Source: Mytilus trossulus (lineage: Eukaryota; Mollusca; Bivalvia; Mytilida; Mytilidae). Taken from it: 64,000 bases of DNA. This document shows positions 36,006 to 49,000 of this stretch, piece after piece. The notes under the pieces are model-generated. The model saw nothing but the letters and a program-made list of their open reading frames with translations, was not told the DNA's origin and did not search any database. The stretch covers positions 25,660,886-25,724,885 of the forward strand of contig NC_086374.1 of the NCBI RefSeq assembly GCF_036588685.1. Reading direction: 5' to 3'. The first letter of the stretch is position 1. Every line of letters starts with the position of its first letter. Position numbers and translations under genes: made by a program.

Positions 36006-38608
36006 TCAATGCTTTACAGGATAAATTGATAAAAACCTACCATCTTCTTCGCCAACTGGACAGGCCTGGAAGAAACACAGTTTTGGTTTGCCTTTCAGAT
36101 CTTTGCACGCTTCCTGTTTGAACAACTTTAATTGTTGACTTATCAAAACGTGTTGCCCGTCACTGCCGTATAGTTTCCCTATATTTCCATGGCTGGACAA
36201 AATAAGTAGAAAACAGTCAAAGGCTTTATGGTCAGTACGTGCTATGGTCTTTATTTCATGTTCCATTTCCCATTTTTTCAGGTTATCTTTCCTAACTACA
36301 CGGAATCCTAGTCCCGTTAAAACTGTTTCCAGGTTTTCTGAGAAGATTTTTTATGAATAATAATTAAAAACTTTAGTTTGCTAGAAATCAAATTAAAAAT
36401 GATTATGTATCAAATATTAAAAAAAAAATATACTAATCGAGAAATGTTATATACCGAAAAATGTCAACTTGGTTCTGAGAAATGTCGAGTAACTTATAAT
36501 AAATTTTCTGTTTCTCATGTTTACTGAGAAATGTGACCTTAGAACTGAGAATTGCAACTTTCAACTATGTTTAAATGTTTAGAACTGAGAAACGTCAACT
36601 ACTAATAGAAATGGCATGTACTGAAAACATGTCAAACTTGGAACTGATAGAAGTCCCGGGAAATTGCAACTTGAAGATGATATTCAAACTTGGAACTGCA
36701 AAATATTTTCCCAACAAAATGTCACTGCTGGTTGTTTCGTAATTGATAAAAATACAAATGTGTATTATCATTATATTTTCCCTCCCTTTAGCAGCAAAAT
36801 ACAAGCCTCGCCCGCGCATAGAGCATACATGTCTCAACTCGATATTAAAGAGCTTACAGAGACTCTACAGATACTATTCATCCTTGGAAAACGTCATCGG
36901 TGTCGGTGTCTCTATACAAGTTCATCAAAGAGTATCTTTTTGAATTGTTTATTTTTTAGTTTGTGAGTTATTCGACAAAAATTACATATTTATAACCTCT
37001 AGAAAAATATGTTTAATCCTATAATGTTTTTAATGTTAGTACCAATTAAAACAATATCTAATTTTTTACTGCTGTGCTATATTGGTAACATTACTAATAG
37101 GTTTTCAAAGAATAAATTAGTTAACATTGAGCTGTTTAACTAAATATCAAACTTTACCTGCATCAGTGTCTGCTCCAGGTCTTTTTGGTAATTCTCTACT
37201 TAAAGGGTCTCCAGGAATCTGGTAAAATGTTCCATTACTAATGATTAGTGCATAACCTGTTCAAAATAGGTAGACATATACTTACATATAAAATTTCGGT
37301 ATATGCGATTGTTGGTTATTTACTTTACATTTTTGTTTATCTTTTTATAATTATTTTTGCATATTGCCACAAAGGCAAAAGTCTATCCATTTTTTTTGCA
37401 AAAAATACCACTCAAGCCTTAGCTACGACCGTTTTAAACTTGCGGTGAGGTGAAAGTGATTAAGCTCCATGTTGAAGGCCTCACTGTGATTCGATATAAA
37501 GAACAGCTATAAAAGCGCTGTTCATTTGGTTTTTGTTTGTTTTTGTTGTTGTGGTTTTGGTTGTGCATGTATTGGTTTTGTGTCATTTTGTATTTAATAA
37601 AGAAAAATAAACACCTCTTGGTTTAGCATCCATTTTGTATTTAAATCCTTCACTATAATCCTGGAACTGCCTTACTGTCATGTCCACTTCTAATCTAGTG
37701 GAATGGCCCTTCTCTAATGGCTGCAACTTCCGGAAAAGCTCTGTTAGAAAACCTGATGTGTTTACGAACCTATCGTCTGTTTTTAACTTTTTGTACTGAT
37801 CCAAAACCAGTTGAGCGTCTTCCAGAGGCAATTCGGTAGTTCCTAACTTGAGTTCAATACTTTCCGTTTTCCCCGATTTACCTTTGGTTATCTTCTGTGG
37901 TGTCTCATCTGCAATGTTCATTTTAAAAAATCATACCTGACTAACACCTAGAAAAAGTTTACAATAAGGATCAATTGAGAACAAAATGCGATTAAAGAGT
38001 TGATTTCAGCTTACTAATTGTGAACTTTCCATTTATACGAAGCCATATTCCTATAACGCCTACATATAAGTTAAATATTTCTCAGTTTATACAACATTCA
38101 AGAGCCAACGTTTCCTGTAATTATTTCCCTAATAGATAATTGCTGCATACAAGGAAGCCATTGATCCATTGGTTCCAAGAGATCAGGTTAAAGTAATCCC
38201 TTCGATAATTTTACGGACGCCATTACGAGTTGGATAACTGTTACTGAATATCTGTTTCACAGATGACAATGTATTTATATGTCCCAAATACCGTTAACAC
38301 AGTCCAATCATATTTCCCTCAAATGTGAACGAGAATTATGGCCAATTTGTACTGGCATGAGTAACATGAAGTGTAAAAATTTGTACAGGTACAACATCAG
38401 CATAATACATTTGTATTTTCCTATCTGAAAAGTTGGAACCTATTCTGTTGTCCTCAAGCAAAATCATTGTTTTCCTGCCATGCCAAAAATTACAATAATT
38501 ACCTTCCTGAGGACCACCATTTAAACCTTGAACAATATATTTCTTGTCTTTTTTAAGCTTTTCGTCCTCTTTTACCTGACCTTTAGTTGTCTTGTTTAAA
38601 GCGGCCAT
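36006..38608 (-). CDS. Caspase C: caspase-8-like protein with prodomain and p20 but no detectable p10
   Basis: Exons 38503-38608, 37615-37908, 37158-37256 and 36041-36337 give 265 residues, in phase. The first 35 residues are Lys-rich. Residues 36-133 are the prodomain block shared with A and B. Residues 134-265 are p20, with Arg in KRPGADTDA, His216 (SSHG) and Cys259 (QACPV). The last p20 exon ends at a good donor (GTAGGT, phase 1). No p10 exon is visible in the 4.3 kb before caspase B begins; reading through the donor gives 11 more residues and a stop at 36006. The donor after exon 2 is weak (GTGTTT). Options are a truncated gene, a p20-only decoy, or a readthrough transcript using the p10 exons of caspase B, whose phase is compatible. 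Without p10 it should not form an active protease. Confidence 0.75.
36420..36700. repeat. Degenerate tandem repeat in caspase C intron
   Basis: The motifs 'actgagaaatgtcaactt' and 'ttggaactgagaa' recur about seven times with substitutions and variable spacing. Confidence 0.55.
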
Positions 38609-40033
38609 GCTGCTATCCTTTAAAATAGAGAAAAAGTATTGTGTCTTGATTAATTATAATACATGTACAATGATATCATATCATAGAACTACAAAAAAAT
38701 GTGATTTGTAACTGCGATGCATAATTATTGAAATAGAATTAGATGGTTTAATACATAGACAACAGCTGATGTATAGGCCTGTTCCTGCAGGCATCTGGGA
38801 AGAATCTCATTATGGTCTCTGAAGGGTAATGTCTAGTTAAAGTCAATGGTTTTCTCACATGTGATTGTATGTTTACTACTGCTTCTTCGTGTGTTGCTTT
38901 CTAGTTACCGAGTTTCAACCTTGATCATAGATTCTGCTATACTAGTGTTTGCAGGATGTTCGTTCTTGTCCATGTTTTTAGGATGAATTTAAAGTTTGCA
39001 ATTTCAGCAGCTCGTCTACATGTCATCGAAAGGCCATCAACTATTAGCAAAACTCAATGCTATAAAAACCCTATTACGCACTCAGAAAACCCACACATAC
39101 ACCAATAATGTTTTTATATGAATACTTACCTTTTTCTTGAATCGTAAACATTTGTGTCATTCTTGTACAACCATAATAATCATACACACATAACAATTGT
39201 AAGCATATGTATACAATGTAAATGTACAGTTGTGATCAATGGTCCGATCGACGAGATCCCATTATTAGTTTCAATTAAAAAACTATATTAAAACTAATTC
39301 TGGTTTCATTGGAATATTTGAATATTTTCTATGTGTTTTTTCTTGTTTTCTAATTGATGGTCAGCTCTCTTGTTTAAGTTTACCCATCATCCCTTCAAAT
39401 AGGAGATATAATTATTAAATAATGTAACATACAATCATTTACAATGTCTATAAAAAAAAATTAGCACTGTTAAAAGTCAATACTGACATGACTGATTCAA
39501 CACAGAAAAGACAATTGATAACACCAGTTTTACCAACCCGTACTTTAAACTAAATGGCATGTTTTAATATCAAAATTAAATAGAAAAGTAAAGTACTGCA
39601 AATGATCCCCCGTTTTGACTCGAAACATAGTACTACTATAACATTAAATTACAGGTCATTTAATATATCTATATATACATTCGGAAAGTGATCTCTAATT
39701 AACTGTACAAAAGAAAACTTTAATATTCGACACTTTTGATACAAGTCTTACAAATTAATTGTTCCATTGTTGAACACTCTATTGACGACAGATAGTATTA
39801 CAATACCAATTTTTAACAGATTAAGATAACAGGAAACTTTAAAACAAGTAAGTAATTGTAAACTTTCTTCGTGTTTTTTTGTCTTCGATAAACATTTTTT
39901 ACATAATTCTATTCTAAATCATAAACTTATTGTCGAGAAATAATTTGGTACCCCTAATAACTGTTATATTTAACTTATTTCTAAAGTAATGCCTTATTTC
40001 TATTTTCAGTATGTAAAACATATTAAAACAGGG
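38609..40033. other. Head-to-head spacer between caspase C (minus) and caspase D (plus)
   Basis: About 1.4 kb separates the two start codons. It should contain both 5' regions, and part of it may be a shared promoter. The caspase D start codon lies in an exon that begins at 40010 after a 'ttttcag' acceptor, so an upstream non-coding exon probably lies here. I see no repeat or other gene. Confidence 0.5.
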
Positions 40034-43000
40034 ATGTCATCAATAGGGGATAAATGGAAGGAAATGGTAAGGCATATTACTTCAAAAATCTTTTACAATA
40101 AAAGCATTGTGCAAAACGTGTGCTGACCAAAGTTTACACCTCGTAATAGTCCCATCATTTGTACTAAAATCGTTTTTGTTTAAATTCTATATTTATATAT
40201 ATACTTTTTAATGAAACTTTTATCATTCGTCATGCAGGGTTCTCTAGAGAGGTGTTTCGAAAGAGGACGGATAATGTCCTTCATACAGTCATAAATGTTG
40301 ACTCTTAAATGTCATAGTAGTCGTCTCTTTGACACATTCCCCATTTCCATTCTCAATTTTATTTCATGTTTTGACCCCAGAACAAAATAAACAAATCAAT
40401 TCGATAAATAGTAAATCATTTTTCTTCAACAGAATTATTTAAAAAAAACAAACAAAAAAAAAACCGCCCGACACAATAAAACTTTTGTTCGTGTCATGGA
40501 GAGCGGGCAATTTAAAAAAAGTTTTATATCATGACTCGTTGACGAGATTATTTTCAATTTCTTAATTTAGAAACCTCTTACAGTAGATGTCAAACGCAGA
40601 AGGCGTTTCTGACACAATATTTGGTACAGCTTACTAGCTACTAACTAGTATCCGTCTTCATTATGTTAAGCTTAATGTATCAATTTTCTATCTATATACT
40701 GATGTGTCAATTTTTACTGTTGAGGCAATTGTAACTTGTTATATCAATGTGTTGTAGAGCATTTTGGATAACCCAGTGCCACATTACAGAAATGTTCACG
40801 TGGTGAAAAAGAAACCTCTTAGAAATATTGGACCAGGTAGGATCAATTACATTCCTGGTACTTCCCTCACCAGTAACTTGTTGAATACATTTTATTTGAC
40901 GCAAAGAATTTTACTTAGTAGGAAAAGAAAATACTTGTTTCCATGCACACACTTTTCCATCCATAAACTTTATTTATCCCTTCCATACATTTTGAAATAA
41001 TAGATCAGCAAATAAGTTTTATAAAGATATAAAAGAATAACTGCGCTGTAGAAACAAAACAAACCTCCTCAATGGTATTTGACAGATCGTTTTCATTCGA
41101 TAAGATATGTGAGGTTGTTTTACAGCATATTATTCGAGATATTAATACATCATTATTTGTAGGTTTCAAGTCTGCACCAGCGTATGGAAAGAAATGGGTT
41201 AATCACAAGAAAATATCAGACAACGAATCTTTAGGTAAATATAAACAGTTTGACAAAACCAGATTTTTTAAAATAGCTTTCAGTAACTGCAAGATTGTTT
41301 AGATCGACACTTTGCGTCTTTTCTGTATAAAAGTTGGTGTTTTTTTTGTGTGTTTTTTTTGGTACTTCGTACGGATCTGATGAGGCTAGACTTATAGAGA
41401 ATCGAAACTTGAATTAAGTTTCATCAACCTCTTTATTTTTTATAGCTGTATGTTGATAGGCTCCAAAAATGTTGTAGTTCAGTGTTTCATTGACGTGCAC
41501 ACAAGTACTATTTTATTCAAGCAATTATAGTTCAGAAATAATTCGCTATTCTTATCTTGTTCATTTATATGTAACTCCATGATGTATTACAGTACCTGAT
41601 CTATTTCAGTATCATCTGCCTCTGGGTTTCTGTCCTATCGATCGTGGACCAAAACAAGCCATGCTTCATCTTTGACAGGGAAATTACGTAAGTTGTTTCA
41701 GATGGCAAATAAGAGCTGCTGAATATTTAAAGACCAATGATAACAAATATCCGTTACCACAAACTTGTATGTGCACTATTGAAACATTGCTTTAAAAATA
41801 CATAGTTCTGGTATGTTATTTTAATGTGTTAAACAGTATACAAAAGGACGATACAAGAACATTAAACTTCACTTTATTGCGAGATATTTATTTTTAAATT
41901 ACATTTATACAAGTTCGGGATCTGTTTTAATAGACTGTCTGTAGACTTGAAAAAGCCTTACAACATCATATTTGCTTCTGTACGATTAACATCCAATCCT
42001 TTAAACGCTTTACTCGATCAAATTGTTGTGGTTCTTTCAGAAATCATTACTGTATGGGCATAAGTAAGATTATTATGAATGTTGATGACAGGCAGCTATG
42101 ACCCTTTTCTCCTTTATGTTTTTTTTAGGAATATTTAACCCAGAGAACGTAGTTGTCCGACTTATCTCTCCTACCTCAATAAGGGTGTCATGGCGGCCTC
42201 CAGAAAATTATGGAAGTGAAATCACGCGATATATCATCGATGTTATGACAGAGGATGGGGACAAAATAGGGCAGCATATAATCGAAGTCGACAACCCAGT
42301 GAAAAACCATTACACATACGAAATAGAAAATCTGCCTTCTGAGGCGAAATTGAATGTTAACATAAAAGCCAAAAGAAAGGGATATTACAGTGATTCTGTA
42401 CAGAGAGAAATATCAACGTATGAAGAAAGTAGGTTTAAATAAAGTCAACTTATAATTCTTACCATATAAATATTTAAAAAAAAAATCTTCTCAGGCAATT
42501 TATGCTTAAATTACAACGTTCAATACACAAAATAAGTAATTATCAAGAATATTTTCGAGAACGTGACAATAGTCAAAACAATTAATGGGTGGTATATTTT
42601 TTCCTCAAATGATTTATTTCAGATATAGCCGACCGGAATCATATGAGAAGAAAAATAGAGACATCAGATGGCGAGCGCGGAATTGTATCACCTATGCCAT
42701 ATCATATGGGAGACAAAACTAGAGGTACATAATTACTATGATTTTTTTTTCAAATCTAAATTGTTCTTTCTGTGTCTGTAGATCTAAAGTACGAATTATT
42801 GTAATTTGTGCATCAATGTAGCAATTTTACTGTAACGGAAACCATATATAGTGAAGTATTTCAAACCGTGCTAGGTTACCGTAATTCAGTAATGAGGTTC
42901 AAAATCAGACACGAAATCATTTTCCTCATTACGGATCTAAGTTTTAACAAGTATCACAAAATATACAGAATCTGTTATCATGTAAAAAGAATTGTGATTA

Positions 43001-46000
43001 ATAAACAATTCAAGAAATTTTAAAATGTTTTTGGAATTTGTTATTGTGAAATTGATTCGTTTAAACAACTTGTCAAATAGTACATAAGTACATTGAAACA
43101 GTTATTACAATCACATGGTTACCTTTTATGTAATCTAAAATAATATCCGTAATAATGAATTTATGTTTAGAAGATCAAATGCCTAGTCAGTAATTTTTTT
43201 TATCAAAGATACAAGACTGAAAATCTAGTACGCAAGGCGCGCGTTTCGTCTACAATAGACTCGCCCAACTAATAAAAAGTTGAAAGGCCAAATAAATAAC
43301 GAAGTTGAAGGGCATTGAAGATACAAGATTTCGCCAAAAACAGCTATGGTAATCTTTTTCTGGGAGATAAAATCCTAATATTTCAAAGAATTAAGATTTT
43401 CAAAGACCTGTATCTTTTTTATTCAGTGTGTTATATTTGCAGGTTTTGCTTTAATCATTGTAAACCTTAATAACCCGGCAGGTGAAGAAGATGCAGGTAT
43501 GTTCTGATTAGTTGTCTTCAAGACCAGTAAAACATATTTTTATTTGACTAGACATCGACACGGGTATCCTTAACAAATATCACCACATACTATCTTAGAA
43601 GTCTGTATGGTGTTTATGAAATAAAAATGGAGATATAAGGTTTATGTGTATAAGACAAAGATTGAAAGAAAAACTAGAAAAAAGAAAACAACACTTTATA
43701 CAATGCATTTGGCCGAAGAGATTTTCTGGAATAAACTTTACTCAGAACCCTCAAAGCTAAATATTTGAAAGACAAGAACTGGGTATCGACCCACTGCTTT
43801 AAAAAAGACAAAAGAAAACCCATCAATTTATAACTTTCTGCATCTGAAGCGCTCTTATTTTATACTTCTCCAATGCTCAAAGCCGAATGTTTAATAGCCA
43901 AAGATAAATGTTTATACAAGAACCGAAACAGTTGAAGAGCTTTAGGACATAAACGAGTTGAAGCCTTAGTTCTTTAATATTTTTTTAATATATCAACAGC
44001 CAATATAATAAAGCTTTGTTTAATTCTCGTCAGTATGAAAGTAGTGATTACTGAGCTGGTGACATCCCCCGAATCGACCCAGTGTTGTAAAAGATTCAAA
44101 CAGCACTTTTCAGAATTTACCACAAACTTTAAAAAAGAAGATGTGGTACGATTGCCAATGAGACAACTGTCCACAAGAGACCAAAATGACACAGACATTA
44201 ACAACTATAGATCACCGTACTGCCTTCAACAATGAGCAATGCCCATACCGCAGGTTACAGTTAAAGCGCGTATGGAGTACTAAAGAGTAAAGGAAGAACT
44301 TATGCTTCATCTTTGAAATGGTAATGAACATAAAACAATTTATTTGTTATTTGTATTTGTTTTTACCATAAGTTAGTGTCGTAAGAGTGTATTTCGAGGA
44401 TATAAATACCTATATGTCACCGCTCGGACTTCAACATTCAGCAAATTATATACCGCATATTATGATACTGTGCACGCAGACCGTGTTATTTTTATTCACA
44501 AATAAAAAATGATATTGCTTGGTTGTAGAGACAGTGTTTCCTTGCGTTCAATTACGTAAAAAATACTATTTTATCATATAATTTGACAAATATTTTCTAT
44601 CGAGACGGAAAAATATCCCCATGTTGCAAAATGCTTTCCCATAGTGAACATGAGTGTGATATACACAGTAATACACTATGAATATTCTCTGGAACTATAT
44701 ATACACATGTTTATTTTGTTTTGTCAACCTCGAGCTAATTGATTCTTCTCAGTTTGAATCATCAATGTAAAAATGAGGTAATTCAAAAGTAATGTATAAA
44801 ATATGTAATAGTACTGTAACATTTTATAATCCTTTATTCTAGATTACATGAAAAGTCTTTTCAAGGATCATCTGAATTTCAAAGTTGCTACTCACCTGAA
44901 TTTAGAAGCATCAAAAATGAAATCAGCCGTTCAACACTATGCTGAACAAGAGTCCTACCATGATATATTTGTCTGTGTGTTTGCTTGTTCAGGAAATCTG
45001 GGAGTGTTGTATGGCTCTGATGGAAAACGAAGTGTACCAATAGAGGATTTGCTACGACCCCTCAGTGAAAGTAGAGGGTTACAAGATAAACCTAAAATTG
45101 TCTTAATAGATGCTTGTCAAGGAGTGGAAGAACATTGTAAGTAACCTATGTATCTAACAAAGTTTGAATTAAATGTATTTCATCTTACAAATATCATGAC
45201 CAAAACATTAATGATTTCTGAATTGATTTGACATATGTTCTATTTTAAGTCGAAATCCATGCAACACCATTAGCTCCACATTCAATCAAAATATCTTGGT
45301 CTCAGCACAAAGTTGGTGAGGGAGATGAAGTAAGATACATGGTTTACTATAGAGTATCCGGAGGAGGAGAACGGTTCGAAGAAATCACAGAACACAATTC
45401 TCTGATACTTAGAGACCTTCAAGACAATACGGCATATAGAATTATTGTTGTTCCACTATGGAAGTTTCGATCTCTTTCGGGAAAATGGAAAGAGGTCAAA
45501 GGTACACCATCTCAAGAAATTGAATGCTCTACATTTGAAAAAGGTATTCAATTCCATTATTAAGTATCAAACTTTCGCAATGTGTTTTTTAAGAACATGT
45601 ACCATAAAATGCTGATTACTTTAAATGGACACTAAAACTGTATTCTTCCCTTTAATGTACATGTATCTTGTAATCAAATAATAATAAGTATGATACTAGT
45701 TACTTACTTTGATACGTAAGTACCTAATTTACATTTGATAAGTCAAAATTGCATCTTGTGATCTTTACAAATTTAAGCAAATAAAGAACAATGAGACAAA
45801 ACACCATCAAAAACCAAATGACATAGAAGTACTCGTCGTTAGATCACCGTTCGACTTCAGCAATGATAAAAACCCATACTGCTGATCAAGCTTAAACAAT
45901 GCCACAACATGACAAATGTAAAACAATTCAAACGAGAAAACAGATGGCCTGAGTAATGTTCTAACCTTTAATAATTACATTAGATGTAAGTTTCATTATA

Positions 46001-49000
46001 ATACGGTATTCTGATTGGCTAACATGTTATTCCGTAAACAATTGCATCAGACAATAACATTTATCATGCATGATGACACGAGGTCCCACAAAAAAGTGCA
46101 CATGTGAATTAAATAAAACTGGATAAAAATCGTGATTTCATGATTTTAGCTAACAAAATGTAATTATAAGTATTGAATACTTCTTTTTGAAACTTTATAG
46201 GGTTGTAAAAGCGTTGACCGTGCGTACATTTTTAGAATGAAGCGCTTCCGCGCTTCATACAAAATGTACTTCGGTCAACGCTTTTACCACCCAATAAATT
46301 TACAAAAAGAAGCATTCAATTCTTAAATAAAAAAAAAAACCTAATATGATATAATGCACAAACGACAATCACCGAATGACATGTAACGGACATCAGACCG
46401 GCATATATAGAGTGTAGCGGTGTTACACATATTTTCACCACCAAACCCTCCCTTTACATTTATAGACAGTGGCGGGACCATACTTATGTACCTTGTTTAT
46501 TTATTTGTTACTTATAACCACAAATTACTCTCTATTGATGGCCAATATGTTTTAGATTCATTTCAGCCAAGGCATATTAATGCTGTTTCAATGAATCCAT
46601 ATAGCATTGATGTGTCATGGATTGGACCTAAATATTTTGAAAATATAAAGAATTATATAATATTTTTTCGTGGATCACGGATAACAGTCAGTCCGTCGCC
46701 AGATACACTGAACTATTTTACACAACTTCATCACTTGCTACCAGACACTGAATACAAATTAAAAGTAGTAGCTGTCTTAAAAAACGGACAGCGAGATGAA
46801 GTGGAATTATTTGCCCACACGAAAAAGAAAGGTATATATATATATGTTATGCAAAATGCAATGTCTCGAAATATAATTCCATATAGCTCTTCTACTATAG
46901 CTCAAAATATTGAACACTTGCACAAAAACAACAACACTCCATATTTTAACTATCAAAACCATATATATATATAGATATAAAGCAATTACAAAATTGAGGC
47001 TGTGTATGACAGACGAATGCCATCTTCAAAGTGAGAGTCATCTGGTTCCCAAAAATATACTAATTTAGAGGATTTCTGCTTACTATTGCATCAAGGGTTA
47101 ACAATGGTAAACTGTTGAAGTTATGTAATCAAATGTTTTACGTACGGCACACTGATATGGTTTACCGCTATGGTTTGTATGTGTCACTGATGACCATTTA
47201 TATGGTTCATTTGTCGTTACCATAATCATGTCATCTTTCCCTCAATTGTTTAGTGGAGGACAAAAGTTACATACAATTTTGTAAATTTCAGAGAACATGC
47301 AACCAAAGCAAATCGATTGTTTTGTGATTTCACCCACACAGGTGTGTGTAAGATGGAAACCACCAGACGGGAAACACAAACATTTATTAACAAAATACAA
47401 AGTTCGGTGGGGTGAAAGTGCTAGAAACTATAAAGAGATTGACACTGAATACGCTTCGTGTATTTTACGGGACTTAAATGTAAATACAGAATATACAATA
47501 CAAGTTAATGTTGTAACAAAGAAAGGCAAGTTTGATATACCAATAGAAGTGAAGGAGCCTGCAAGAACAACCATTCGAACGACTACTCGTAAGTTAATAA
47601 TAGCTCCATATAACTTTACTTTTGAAACACCGTGCAAATACTTCTTTTTAAAAACGTCTTCACTTTGTTTATTACATGTCTATTTTACATATACGAGCTC
47701 TTTCGTAGGCAACACAGTACACTGTTATTCTTGTTTGTTTCTCACTAAAAAAACCAAGCACGATTACTTCATTGTTGACCACTAAATGCATTCGAGCTAC
47801 TTTTTCATATTCAAGATTTTAAAGTATTTCATTTAGTATACTTTGTGTGTTTGTCATGTAATTATGCGTTGTCCAATGTTTAAATCTCGACAAGCTAATC
47901 TAGTATAATTTTATACAACATGTAAGTTATTAAAGAAGAAAATCGTATCCTTTTTCTTATATTTTTCAAAATTATAAGCAGGTTATAAAAAGGAAAATCA
48001 TAAAAATACTGAACTCAGAGGATAATCTAATCGGAAAGTCCATAATCACATGACAAAATCAAATGACAAAACGAATGGACAAGAACTGTCATATTCCTGA
48101 CTTGGAACAGGCAATTTCAAATTAGAAAATGGTGGATTAAACCTGGTTTTATAGCGCTAAACCTCTCACTTTGTTGACAGTGTCATCAAATTTCGTTATA
48201 TTTACAATGATGCGTGAACTAAACAGAGTTAATAAATGAAATAGTCAAAATGTGGAAAAGCAGTCCTCATCGTGTTACAATTTTTAAAGGAACAATTTAA
48301 TAGCTAGAACACAAAAACATCTATCTACAAACACATTCATTGATTCGCGTGTTAGACGTCAGAAAATTTTGTACGTCACATATTTTTGTCTTTCGATGTT
48401 TACATAAACAATTTTAAAATTTCACATGGGCAATGTTAGCATACAAGGTTAAAAAATCAAAAGTATGTAAGAACTAATTTCAGAATATAGACCGAGATTT
48501 AAAATAGTCCAAAAGTTCTATGGAATTTATAAGAATCCAAAAATTGTTCATTCCACTACGCGATAGAAAATTTTTAAGGTTGTGGTTTAACATATTTTCG
48601 AATTCATAATAGAAATATATCATAATGACATATTATAGAACAATAACATACTGACGGGATTTTTTAAAGTACAGAGTCACATTATATAAGAACCAAAGAA
48701 ACACAAAAAGTCGCATATACAAAACACACCAGCAAAAATGACAGATAATACAAACACCTTGACGGGATGTTTAAGTACCGAGCCACGTTAAATGGATATC
48801 TCATAAAACAATTCAACAGTAAAAGTAATATTAATAATAGAACAAAGACAAATGAAAGAACAATATACATGTTGTTAAGATGAAGATGATAAACAACATC
48901 AGTACGCAGAATCCATACATCAAGACCATCATGTATTATTTGTGAAGTTGATACGGAATATTTATCAACAAGGTCCTTCCGATAAACTTTTTTAGAAAAA

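Noticed and set aside
3767-38608. Caspases A, B and C as one very long gene
   Set aside because: A and B each have their own start exon and a complete p10 with stop, so they are separate tandem genes. Only C is ambiguous at its 3' end.
46420-46555. Upstream extension of the second inserted FN3 exon of caspase D
   Set aside because: The frame is open by chance. A 'gttttag' acceptor at 46555 joins in the correct phase and the upstream part is repeat sequence.
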